Positions 1 to 4,965 of a DNA stretch of 5,014 nt are shown piece by piece. Under the pieces are notes generated by a model. It was not told where the DNA came from and ran no database searches. It saw only the letters and a list, made by a program, of their open reading frames with translations. Each line of letters opens with the position of its first letter. Within the stretch, counting starts at the first letter, position 1. The DNA is from Comamonadaceae bacterium CG_4_10_14_3_um_filter_60_75 (GTDB lineage Bacteria > Pseudomonadota > Gammaproteobacteria > Burkholderiales > Burkholderiaceae_C), in assembly GCA_002784245.1 (NCBI GenBank), contig PFKL01000202.1:1-5014 (forward strand). The letters run 5' to 3'. A program made the translations under genes and the position numbers.

Positions 1-18
1 CCCAACCGTGGTGGGTGG

Positions 19-537
19 TCAGCGCATCACCGGCGCGTCCGGCAGTTCGTTGGGATTATGCTGCCCTTCCTGAAGCGGGTAGTGTGTGATCAACAGCGCG
101 GAAACCCGCTGTACGGCTTGCATCAAGCCGCGCTCAAAGTTTCCCGCCTGGAAGGCGCCACGCATCGATTCAAGCAACTGTTGCCAAGCGCCGACGTCGA
201 CCTGGCTGTTGAGCCCACGGTCGGCGACGATTTCAATGCGGCGCTCGGCCAGCAGCAGGTAGATCAGCACGCCGTTGTTGTGTTCGGTGTCCCAGACGCG
301 TAGCTTGCCAAATAGCGCCAGCGCCCGATCCCGCAGGATGTTCGCCAGCGCGTCGTCACGCCACAGGTAGCTAAAAGGCAAGCCTGCTTCGACCACGATG
401 CGGATTTCGCCACTGTGCTGGCGCTCGCTGTGCTGCACTTCTTGCGCCAGCCGTTTCAACAAGTCCGAGGGCACCTGCTGGCGCAAAGCGTCGCCTCGCC
501 AGCGGTGCTTGAACAGCCGCGTTAACTTGGTCAGCAT
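19..537 (-). CDS. TPM-domain protein, probably cytosolic (third gene of the lemA operon)
   Basis: The predicted protein has 172 residues and carries a TPM (YgcG/TPM_phosphatase-like) fold over about residues 20-150. Recognisable parts are the strand SGEIRIVVEAG (42-52), the strand and turn NNGVLIYLLLAERRIEIVADRGL (around 87-109, the equivalent of the GDGVLL...R segment of the neighbouring TPM protein) and the helix GAFQAGNFERGLMQAV (127-142). There is no signal peptide or membrane segment, so it probably stays in the cytoplasm or at the inner face of the membrane, unlike the gene before it. The start at 537 is chosen because an AGGAGG sits six bases upstream and because the ATG overlaps the stop of the preceding gene in TAATG. 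A longer reading back to 753 would be an out-of-frame shadow of the glycine-rich tract. The molecular function of this subfamily is not established. The family call is firm, the localisation is inference. Confidence 0.87.
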   Translation of the reverse strand: MLTKLTRLFKHRWRGDALRQQVPSDLLKRLAQEVQHSERQHSGEIRIVVEAGLPFSYLWRDDALANILRDRALALFGKLRVWDTEHNNGVLIYLLLAERRIEIVADRGLNSQVDVGAWQQLLESMRGAFQAGNFERGLMQAVQRVSALLITHYPLQEGQHNPNELPDAPVMR

Positions 538-1415
538 TACCAGCCTCCTGAGGCGCCACCGCCTCCAAAATCGCCACCACCACCCGAGCTGAAACCGCCG
601 CCGCCGAAGCCGCCTCCGTGTCCGCCTCCGTTTCCGCTGCCAAAGCCACCGCCGTAGCCATTCCGGCGCGGTGGGGCGCTGTTGGACAGCAGCGTAAACA
701 GCAGTCCGGCAACGCCCGCTGCACCAGCAATTAGCAGACTGGTAGTCAACCAAAACGCCATGCCGCCGGCAAAAGCGCCTGCCAACAGCGAGCCCAGGCG
801 CGAGCCAAAAATGTTTTTGACCACGGTGCCAAGCACCGGCACAGCAAAAAACATGAATACGGCAAACTCGGTCCAGTCAAACCCTGCTTTGCCGCTGTCA
901 CGTGCGCCCTGTCGCAGTGGGGGCTCGGGCAGCGCCTCGCCCTTGATGAGTGCCATGATCTGGTCGGTGCCAACGTTCAAACCCGCGGCGTAATCGCCCT
1001 GCCGAAAGTAAGGCGTGATGCTTTGGTCGATGATGCGCTTGGCGGCCAGGTCGGGGATCGCACCTTCGAGCGTTTTGGCCACCTCAATGCGCAGCTTGCG
1101 GTCATTCACAGCCGCGATCAGCAGCACGCCGTCTCCCACCGCCTTGCGGCCAATCTTCCAGGTATTGCCAACCCGGTTGGCGTAGCTGGCAATGTCCTCG
1201 GGCTGCGTGGTTGGTACCACCAGCACCACCACTTGCGAGCCTTTGGTCTGCTCAAATGCGGCGAGCTTGGCTTCAAGTGCCTGGCGCGGGCCGTCCTGCA
1301 GCACGCCGACACTGTCGACGACGTGGCCGGTCAAGGCCGGCACCGCCAGCTGCGCCTGCGCCAAGCCCAAAAAGAGTGCCCACGCGGTAAAAACGCGGGC
1401 CAGCCAGATCATCAT
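537..1415 (-). CDS. TPM-domain membrane protein with glycine-rich C-terminus (YgcG type)
   Basis: The 292-residue protein begins with a signal sequence (hydrophobic residues 8-19, likely cleavage after AQA at 19-21). The TPM domain follows at about 28-155, with the family hallmarks GDGVLLIAAVNDRKLRIEV (94-112), the segment LEGAIPD (116-122) and YFRQGDYAAGL (136-146). Next come hydrophobic segments near 184-200 and 207-243, probably two or three membrane passes. The tail from about 253 to 292 is mostly glycine with F, S, N and D and ends in GGW. This is the standard architecture of YgcG/TPM proteins, exported with the TPM domain outside the cytoplasmic membrane. Phosphatase activity is reported for some plant TPM homologues, and a role in photosystem repair is specific to plants. 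Bacterial function is unclear. The ATG overlaps the lemA stop in ATGA with only a weak upstream AAGAA, so translation is probably coupled to lemA. Confidence 0.92.
   Translation of the reverse strand: MMIWLARVFTAWALFLGLAQAQLAVPALTGHVVDSVGVLQDGPRQALEAKLAAFEQTKGSQVVVLVVPTTQPEDIASYANRVGNTWKIGRKAVGDGVLLIAAVNDRKLRIEVAKTLEGAIPDLAAKRIIDQSITPYFRQGDYAAGLNVGTDQIMALIKGEALPEPPLRQGARDSGKAGFDWTEFAVFMFFAVPVLGTVVKNIFGSRLGSLLAGAFAGGMAFWLTTSLLIAGAAGVAGLLFTLLSNSAPPRRNGYGGGFGSGNGGGHGGGFGGGGFSSGGGGDFGGGGASGGW
544..549 (-). promoter_or_regulatory. Shine-Dalgarno site of the second TPM gene
   Basis: The minus strand reads AGGAGG here, six bases before the ATG at 537. It lies inside the last codons of the upstream gene. 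It settles the start of the 172-residue TPM protein and indicates independent, strong initiation in addition to coupling through the TAATG overlap. Confidence 0.8.
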
Positions 1416-1999
1416 TTCTTGTTGAAGTCCACCGTGGGCGGCGCCGAGATGGCTGATTCATTTTGCACCGAGAAGTTTTCCTTGGGCTTGTAGCTGAAGA
1501 CCATGGCAGTCAGGTTGCTGGGGAAGCTGCGCGCCAGCACGTTGTAGTCTTGCACTGCCCGGATATAGCGGTTGCGCGCTACGGTGATGCGGTTCTCGGT
1601 GCCCTCGAGTTGAACACGCAGGTCACTAAAACCCTGGTTCGCCTTGAGGTTAGGGTACTGTTCCACCGTGACCATCAGGCGGCTCAGCGTCGAGCCCAAC
1701 TCGCCCTGCGCCGCCTGGAATTTGCTGAATGCCTGTGGGTCGTTAAGCGTCTCGGGCGTCACCTGAATCGAGGTGGCTTTGGCGCGCGCTTCGATCACCT
1801 TGGTCAGTGTTTCCTGCTCGAAGTTGGCCTCGCCCTTGACAGTGGCGACGATGTTGGGCACCAGATCGGCACGGCGTTGGTACTGGTTGAGCACCTCGCT
1901 CCAAGCCGACTTGGTTTGTTCGTCCAGCCGTTGAAAATCGTTGTAGCCGCAGCCACTGAGCAGCAGCACGGCCGCCAACATCCAAAACCAGCGTTTCAT
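1412..1999 (-). CDS. lemA: LemA family lipoprotein
   Basis: The 195-residue product is a full-length LemA protein. Residues 1-16 form a short lipoprotein signal ending in the lipobox LSGC, with Cys17 as the acylated residue. Glycine at +2 does not resemble the Asp inner-membrane retention signal, but sorting cannot be settled from this. The rest is the helical LemA domain with family motifs QYQRRADLVPNIVATVKG (39-56), ARAKA (71-75), ENRITVARNRYIRAVQDYN (135-153) and FPSNLTA (159-165). The start at 1999 is preferred over an in-frame ATG at 2017 because a GGAGGT lies just upstream of it, and the longer form would put charged residues before the signal. LemA genes are commonly next to TPM/YgcG genes, as here. 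The role is envelope-associated but undefined. It is first in a three-gene operon. Confidence 0.95.
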   Translation of the reverse strand: MKRWFWMLAAVLLLSGCGYNDFQRLDEQTKSAWSEVLNQYQRRADLVPNIVATVKGEANFEQETLTKVIEARAKATSIQVTPETLNDPQAFSKFQAAQGELGSTLSRLMVTVEQYPNLKANQGFSDLRVQLEGTENRITVARNRYIRAVQDYNVLARSFPSNLTAMVFSYKPKENFSVQNESAISAPPTVDFNKK

Positions 2000-2003
2000 T
2001 CTG

Positions 2004-2009
2004 ACCTCC
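2004..2009 (-). promoter_or_regulatory. Shine-Dalgarno site of lemA
   Basis: The minus strand reads GGAGGT, followed by CAGA and then the ATG at 1999. This is a strong site at normal spacing. It rules against the in-frame ATG 18 bases further upstream, which would place the site inside the coding region. Confidence 0.8.
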
Positions 2010-2034
2010 AGTTGCAAAGGGAGTTACGGTATCA

Positions 2035-2059
2035 CAGCACGCCCACGCAGATCGTGCTG
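2035..2059. repeat. 7-bp inverted repeat in the lemA upstream region
   Basis: CAGCACG at 2035-2041 is exactly complementary to CGTGCTG at 2053-2059, with an 11-base spacer. It lies about 36 bases upstream of the lemA start within the 159-bp divergent intergenic region. It could be an operator half-site pair or a small leader hairpin. A seven-base arm can arise by chance in a region of this size, so the functional reading is inference only. The rest of 2000-2158 shows no RNA gene or small ORF that I would support. Confidence 0.35.
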
Positions 2060-2113
2060 CTGGCAAAGAAATGAACGGGCTGCGGCGCCGAATCGTGCGC
2101 TGTCGCCGGGTCT

Positions 2114-2140
2114 TTGCAATCACGGCAAAATCGGGATTAA
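2114..2140 (+). promoter_or_regulatory. weak candidate promoter for the NTF2-like gene
   Basis: TTGCAA at 2114-2119 could serve as a -35 element, with GATTAA at 2135-2140 as -10 (15-base spacing, shorter than ideal). An alternative -10 is CAAAAT at 2126-2131, without a good -35 partner. Either would give a very short leader before the ATG at 2159. The match is weak and the call rests mainly on position between two divergent genes. Confidence 0.25.
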
Positions 2141-2158
2141 CTGATTTCACTACTACCC

Positions 2159-2608
2159 ATGTCCAAAGCACGCAAATCGTCGGCTAACTTCGGCGGCTCG
2201 GCAGACGAAACCGAAGCTATTTTTTACGAAGCCATGCAGGCCGGCGATATCGAACGCTTGATGTCATGCTGGGCCGACGAGGACGAAGTCGTCTGCATTC
2301 ATCCCGGTGGGCCCCGCCTGGTCGGCTTGGGGGCGGTGCGTTCGGCTTTTGAGTCGGTGTTCAGCAATGGTAACGTGCGTGTGCGCATTGAGGCGTTGCG
2401 GAAAATTGAATCGATGACCAGCGCTGTGCACAGCGTGCGCGAGCGCATTGAAATCCTCACCAACGAAGGCCCGGTTGAGGCCTTTGCCATTGCAACCAAC
2501 GTTTATCACAAGACAGCGCAGGGCTGGCGACTGGTGGCGCACCATGTCAGTCCGGGCTCCTTGCAAGAGGCGCCAGACATTACCGAGGTGCCCCATGTGC
2601 TGCACTGA
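2159..2608 (+). CDS. NTF2/SnoaL-like (DUF4440-type) protein
   Basis: The 149-residue protein has the cone-shaped NTF2-like pattern. A first helix EAIFYEAMQAGDIERLMSCWADED (19-42) leads into VVCIHPGGPRLVGLGAVRSAFESVF (44-68, the usual G-x-x-x-I/V-x-x-x-F segment). Strands follow at 73-81, 88-100 and 107-117, and the end is GWRLVAHHVSPG (122-133), typical of the small SnoaL-like ketosteroid-isomerase-fold proteins. There is no signal peptide, so it is cytoplasmic. The fold supports many binding or enzymatic roles and nothing here fixes a substrate. The start is the first ATG; residues before about 15 are poorly conserved in character, and no clear ribosome binding site precedes it (the upstream bases are ACTACTACCC), so the start is somewhat less certain. 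It lies 38 bases before the hydrolase gene and may share its transcript. Confidence 0.85.
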   Translation: MSKARKSSANFGGSADETEAIFYEAMQAGDIERLMSCWADEDEVVCIHPGGPRLVGLGAVRSAFESVFSNGNVRVRIEALRKIESMTSAVHSVRERIEILTNEGPVEAFAIATNVYHKTAQGWRLVAHHVSPGSLQEAPDITEVPHVLH

Positions 2609-2616
2609 ATTGCCCT

Positions 2617-2647
2617 CTAGCCAATACCTTTGAAGCGCAGATAGCTA
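2617..2647 (-). repeat. dispersed repeat element, copy 1 (overlaps the hydrolase start)
   Basis: Read on the strand as printed, the segment is CTAG, 12 bases, AAGCGC, 3 bases, TAGCTA. The same pattern with identical spacing (31 bases in all) occurs on the opposite printed strand at 4163-4193. The element fills most of the 38-base gap between two co-directional genes, and its last A is the first base of the hydrolase ATG. From memory, Comamonadaceae genomes carry an abundant intergenic repeat containing GTAGCT...GCGCTTGT...AAGCGCTAG, and this looks like a degenerate copy in reverse orientation. Strand is assigned so that the GCGCTT-bearing copy at 4163-4193 is plus. Confidence 0.55.
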
Positions 2648-3633
2648 TGCATTACGTAGCGCCATGGTGGTTGCCTGGTGGTCACGCGCAAACCATCTGG
2701 CCGGCATTGTGGTCGCGGCCAGTGCTGCCCACGCAAGGCGTCGAAACCGTGGCTTACCGCCGAGAGCGCTGGGACACACCCGATGGCGACTTTATCGATT
2801 TGGACTGGTTACAAGGCACGCCGTCTGACACCCTGCTGGTGCTGTTTCATGGGCTGGAGGGGTCGTCGCAGAGCCACTACGCGCTGGCTTTTGCCGCGTG
2901 GGCACGAGCCCATGGCCTGGGCTTTGTGGTGCCCCACTTTCGCGGCTGCAGCGGCGAAATCAACCGCGCGCCGCGCGCCTACCACTCGGGCGACTTTGAA
3001 GAAATAGGCTGGATCCTGCAGCGCTTGCGTGCCCGCCACACGGGTCCTATGCTGGTGGTGGGTGTTTCGTTGGGTGGCAATGCACTGTTGCGCTGGGCCG
3101 AAGAAGCCGGCGCGCAGGCGGGGCGAACGGTTGACGCGGTGGCCAGCATTTGCGCGCCGGTGGACTTGCGGGCCAGCGGGCGCGCCATTGGGCGCGGTTT
3201 CAACCGGCAGGTCTATACCCGGCGATTCCTGGCCACGATGAAGCCCCGGGCGCTGCAAAAGCTGGCGCAGTACCCGGGTTTGTTTGATGCACAGGCGCTG
3301 CACGCAGCGCACGACTTGTACGACTTTGACAACGTATTCACAGCGCCCCTGCATGGCTTCAGCAATACCGAGGACTACTGGCGGCGTGCGTCTGCGAAGC
3401 CCCACTTGGCGCGTATCAGGGTGCCTGCGCTGATACTCAACGCGCGCAACGACCCGTTTGTGCCTGCGGCCAGCCTGCCGGTGGCGGCGCGGGTCGGCGA
3501 CTGCGTCACGCTGTGGCAACCGCGCCAGGGCGGGCACGTCGGTTTTGCCGCTGGCTGGCCGCCAGGCCACTTGCAGACCTTGGCGCAACGCGTGGGCGGC
3601 TGGTTGATCAATGCAGGAGGTTCCCGTGGATGA
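2647..3633 (+). CDS. YheT-family alpha/beta hydrolase
   Basis: The 328-residue protein belongs to the YheT/EMB8-like alpha/beta hydrolases (COG0429 type). The N-terminal WWLPGGHAQTIWPAL (7-21) is the family signature. The core then shows the oxyanion-loop strand LLVLFHGLEGSS (63-74), VPHFRGCSGE (95-104), the nucleophile elbow GVSLGGN with Ser141, the acid in NARNDPFVP (Asp269) and the catalytic histidine in GGHVGF (His297). The whole triad is therefore present and length is normal. There is no signal peptide, so it is cytosolic, presumably a carboxylic-ester hydrolase of unknown physiological substrate. The ATG at 2647 is the first in frame and starts just before the signature. It has no good ribosome binding site and lies at the edge of the dispersed repeat. 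The 3' end overlaps the next gene by eight bases, indicating an operon. Confidence 0.95.
   Translation: MHYVAPWWLPGGHAQTIWPALWSRPVLPTQGVETVAYRRERWDTPDGDFIDLDWLQGTPSDTLLVLFHGLEGSSQSHYALAFAAWARAHGLGFVVPHFRGCSGEINRAPRAYHSGDFEEIGWILQRLRARHTGPMLVVGVSLGGNALLRWAEEAGAQAGRTVDAVASICAPVDLRASGRAIGRGFNRQVYTRRFLATMKPRALQKLAQYPGLFDAQALHAAHDLYDFDNVFTAPLHGFSNTEDYWRRASAKPHLARIRVPALILNARNDPFVPAASLPVAARVGDCVTLWQPRQGGHVGFAAGWPPGHLQTLAQRVGGWLINAGGSRG
3615..3620 (+). promoter_or_regulatory. Shine-Dalgarno site selecting a GTG start
   Basis: AGGAGG (followed by T) lies five bases before GTG at 3626 and inside the end of the hydrolase gene. An in-frame ATG at 3611 lies in front of this site, so it would make the site part of the coding region. 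The GTG is therefore the preferred start of the downstream gene. Confidence 0.8.
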
Positions 3634-4165
3634 CATCGTCAAACAGGCCATGGCCAAGTGGCCCAACGTACCGGCGTGCTGCGACTGGCTGGCGCTGGAC
3701 GCGCGTGGCGACTGGTACTTGCGTGACGACCGCGCGCAAGCAGCAGGGGCCTTTACCAGTGGCGTCCCCGGCGCCAAAGGCGCACGGTTGGAACACCGTG
3801 GCCTGATGGAATTTATTGGCCGCAACTACGCGCCCGATGCAGGCGGGTGTTGGTATTTTCAAAATGGTCCGCAGCGGGTCTACGTGGAACTGCAAACCAC
3901 ACCGCTGATTTGGCGCGTACAAGCAGATTTTTCAGTGCTGGACCACATGGGCCGTGGCGCGCAGTTACAGCGTTGCCTGCTTGACGAACACGGACTGCTC
4001 TACCTGTTGGCTGATACCGGTTTGGGTCTGGTGCACACCCAGGACATGGGTTTGGCGGCGGACGCGGTAGAGCAAGGGCAATGGCGGCCTCAAAACGTTG
4101 AGCAAGCCCAACTGCCAGCGCTATTTGGCTTTGTAAAAAGCCCGAAATTGCTCTATAAAAAGTAG
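3626..4165 (+). CDS. conserved hypothetical protein, DUF family of Burkholderiales
   Basis: The 179-residue protein starts MDDIVKQAMAKWPNVPACCDWLALDARGDWYLRDD and contains LMEFIGRNY (60-68), CWYFQNGPQRVYVELQTTPLIWRV (75-98), DEHGLLYLLADTGLGLVHTQDM (120-141) and PALFGFVKSP (164-173). I recognise this as a family of unknown function found next to yheT-like genes in Burkholderiales; I recall a name of the DUF2944/DUF2946 kind but cannot verify the number. Many W, Y and G residues and alternating strands suggest a small beta-rich soluble domain; there is no signal peptide or membrane segment. GTG at 3626 is preferred over ATG at 3611 because of the AGGAGG at 3615. The gene overlaps the hydrolase stop by eight bases, so translation is coupled. 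The last residues, about KLLYKK, are encoded by a dispersed repeat and may not be ancestral. Confidence 0.85.
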   Translation: MDDIVKQAMAKWPNVPACCDWLALDARGDWYLRDDRAQAAGAFTSGVPGAKGARLEHRGLMEFIGRNYAPDAGGCWYFQNGPQRVYVELQTTPLIWRVQADFSVLDHMGRGAQLQRCLLDEHGLLYLLADTGLGLVHTQDMGLAADAVEQGQWRPQNVEQAQLPALFGFVKSPKLLYKK

Positions 4166-4211
4166 CTACCGGCGCTTGTTTTAAAAGGTCTAGTGCTCAA
4201 ATTGAGCACTA
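4145..4211 (+). repeat. dispersed repeat element, copy 2 (overlaps the end of the DUF gene)
   Basis: The core at 4163-4193 reads, on the minus strand, CTAG, 12 bases, AAGCGC, 3 bases, TAGCTA, matching the spacing of 2617-2647. The flanks extend the resemblance to the recalled Comamonadaceae repeat: AAATTGCTCTATAAAAAG at 4145-4162 and GGCGCTTGTTTTAAAAGG at 4171-4188. The GCGCTT/AAGGTC arms are a decayed version of the GCGCTT/AAGCGC hairpin I expect in intact copies. The stop codon TAG of the DUF gene is the start of TAGCTA. The boundaries given are approximate; family membership is from memory, while the shared spacing is seen in the sequence. Confidence 0.6.
4191..4211. terminator. palindrome between convergent genes, possible bidirectional terminator
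   Basis: TAGTGCTCAA at 4191-4200 and TTGAGCACTA at 4202-4211 are perfect ten-base arms around a single central A. On the plus strand the arm is followed by TTATTT, and on the minus strand by GACC and TTTT. It sits exactly between the stop of the DUF gene and the stop of the cytochrome gene, whose TAA directly abuts it. Position and symmetry suit termination of both transcripts. The stem is AT-rich for an intrinsic terminator and the U tracts are short, so efficiency is uncertain. It overlaps the end of the dispersed repeat. Confidence 0.55.
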
Positions 4212-4766
4212 TTATTTGGCCGCTGATGCAGCCACCTCAGCGGCTGGAGCGTCAGCGTCAGCAGGTGCTGCTGGTTCAGCGAAAGAAGCGCCAGCTGCGT
4301 TAGCCATGTAGACGACAGCGCGGGCGATTTCGTAGTCAGAGAAAGCGCCTCCCCCTTGCGGCGTCATGTTGCCCTTGCCCTTGAGGGCCGAGTTCAACAG
4401 CGCTTCATAACCCGTCTTAATGCGCGGCGCCCACAGAGCCGCGTCAGCAAACTTGGGCGCACCAACCAGGCCAGCGGTATGGCAGGTGGTGCATTGCGCC
4501 TTGAAAACTTCTTCGCCCGTTTTCAACTCGCGCTTGGATTCACCCATCGACAGCATGCCTACTTTTTGAATGCGCCCGGCAATCGCCTCTTCGGTCATGG
4601 GGGAGGCACCACCATTGCCGTCAGCCACCTTGTACTGGTTGATCAGGCTCATGACGATGGCAACTGGCGCCACCAACAAGGCTACAACGATGCTGATTTT
4701 CTTGAGCAAGCTGGGCCCTGCGTCTGCGTGGGCGTCGTGGCTAGTCGAAGTGTGGTGTTCGCTCAT
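4212..4766 (-). CDS. membrane-anchored monohaem cytochrome c (cytochrome c5 type)
   Basis: The 184-residue protein has a short His-rich cytoplasmic start (HHTSTSHDAHADAG), a membrane anchor at about 22-43 (KKISIVVALLVAPVAIVMSLI) and a periplasmic class I cytochrome domain at about 82-158. The haem site is CTTCH (Cys92, Cys95, His96), followed by GLVGAPKF as in cytochrome c5. The likely sixth ligand is Met134 in GNMTPQGGG, and the terminal helix is DYEIARAVVYMAN (144-156). An Ala/Pro/Asp-rich tail (160-184) follows. It should carry electrons in the periplasm while tethered to the inner membrane, perhaps to a terminal oxidase; the partner is not in this window. The start is the only ATG that keeps a short N-terminus before the anchor; no strong ribosome binding site is visible. 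It is monocistronic, divergent from the tRNA, and preceded by a TATAAT box. Confidence 0.93.
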   Translation of the reverse strand: MSEHHTSTSHDAHADAGPSLLKKISIVVALLVAPVAIVMSLINQYKVADGNGGASPMTEEAIAGRIQKVGMLSMGESKRELKTGEEVFKAQCTTCHTAGLVGAPKFADAALWAPRIKTGYEALLNSALKGKGNMTPQGGGAFSDYEIARAVVYMANAAGASFAEPAAPADADAPAAEVAASAAK

Positions 4767-4811
4767 GGTGTTATTTTGGACTCGGAAATGTGGGTGGGAA
4801 GCTGGGCCGGA

Positions 4812-4817
4812 ATTATA
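4812..4817 (-). promoter_or_regulatory. -10 box of the cytochrome promoter
   Basis: The minus strand reads a perfect TATAAT, 45 bases upstream of the cytochrome ATG, which predicts a leader of roughly 35-40 bases. I see no consensus -35 at 16-18 bases (the sequence there is G-rich, AGGGGG), so an activator or another sigma-factor contact may be needed. Confidence 0.45.
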
Positions 4818-4839
4818 GGGTCGGGCTATCGAAACCCCC

Positions 4840-4845
4840 TACAAT
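4840..4845 (+). promoter_or_regulatory. -10 box of the tRNA-Arg promoter
   Basis: TACAAT matches the -10 consensus at five of six positions and lies 44 bases before the mature tRNA, leaving a short 5' leader for RNase P. No clear -35 is visible at 16-18 bases. The box is 22 bases from the opposite-facing TATAAT of the cytochrome, so the two -35 regions would overlap. Confidence 0.4.
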
Positions 4846-4889
4846 CCACAGATCAAGCCGTCGCCCAACGATTGGTCTTGGTCAGCGTT

Positions 4890-4965
4890 GCGGCTGTAGC
4901 TCAGTGGATAGAGTATCGGCCTCCGAAGCCGAGGGTCGTGGGTTCGATCCCCGCCAGCCGCACCA
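4890..4965 (+). tRNA. tRNA-Arg(CCG)
   Basis: All arms close. The acceptor stem is GCGGCTG (4890-4896) with CAGCCGC (4955-4961), seven pairs. The D arm is GCTC/GAGT around AGTGGATA (4899-4914). The anticodon stem is TCGGC/GCCGA with loop CTCCGAA (4921-4927), giving anticodon CCG, which reads the arginine codon CGG. The variable loop is GGGTC, and the T arm is GTGGG/CCCGC around TTCGATC (4938-4954). The discriminator is A and CCA is encoded (4963-4965). The length is 76 bases. CGG is a common arginine codon in GC-rich betaproteobacteria, and this isoacceptor is normally single-copy. Confidence 0.97.

Noticed and set aside
1..18. Terminator for the lemA operon at the left edge
   Set aside because: Only 18 bases follow the stop; G/C-rich bases could pair, but no T run is visible within the window.
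538..753. N-terminal extension of the second TPM gene (Arg/Trp-rich stretch up to 753)
   Set aside because: It is the shifted-frame reading of the glycine-rich tail of the upstream gene; the AGGAGG at 544-549 and the TAATG junction place the start at 537.
1463..2074. Plus-strand open frame antisense to lemA
   Set aside because: It mirrors the LemA coding frame and ends in intergenic sequence; no ribosome site or domain.
2809..3825. Long open frame on the minus strand across the hydrolase and DUF genes
   Set aside because: The plus-strand proteins have clear family motifs and an intact catalytic triad; the minus frame is a high-GC shadow with no recognisable domain.
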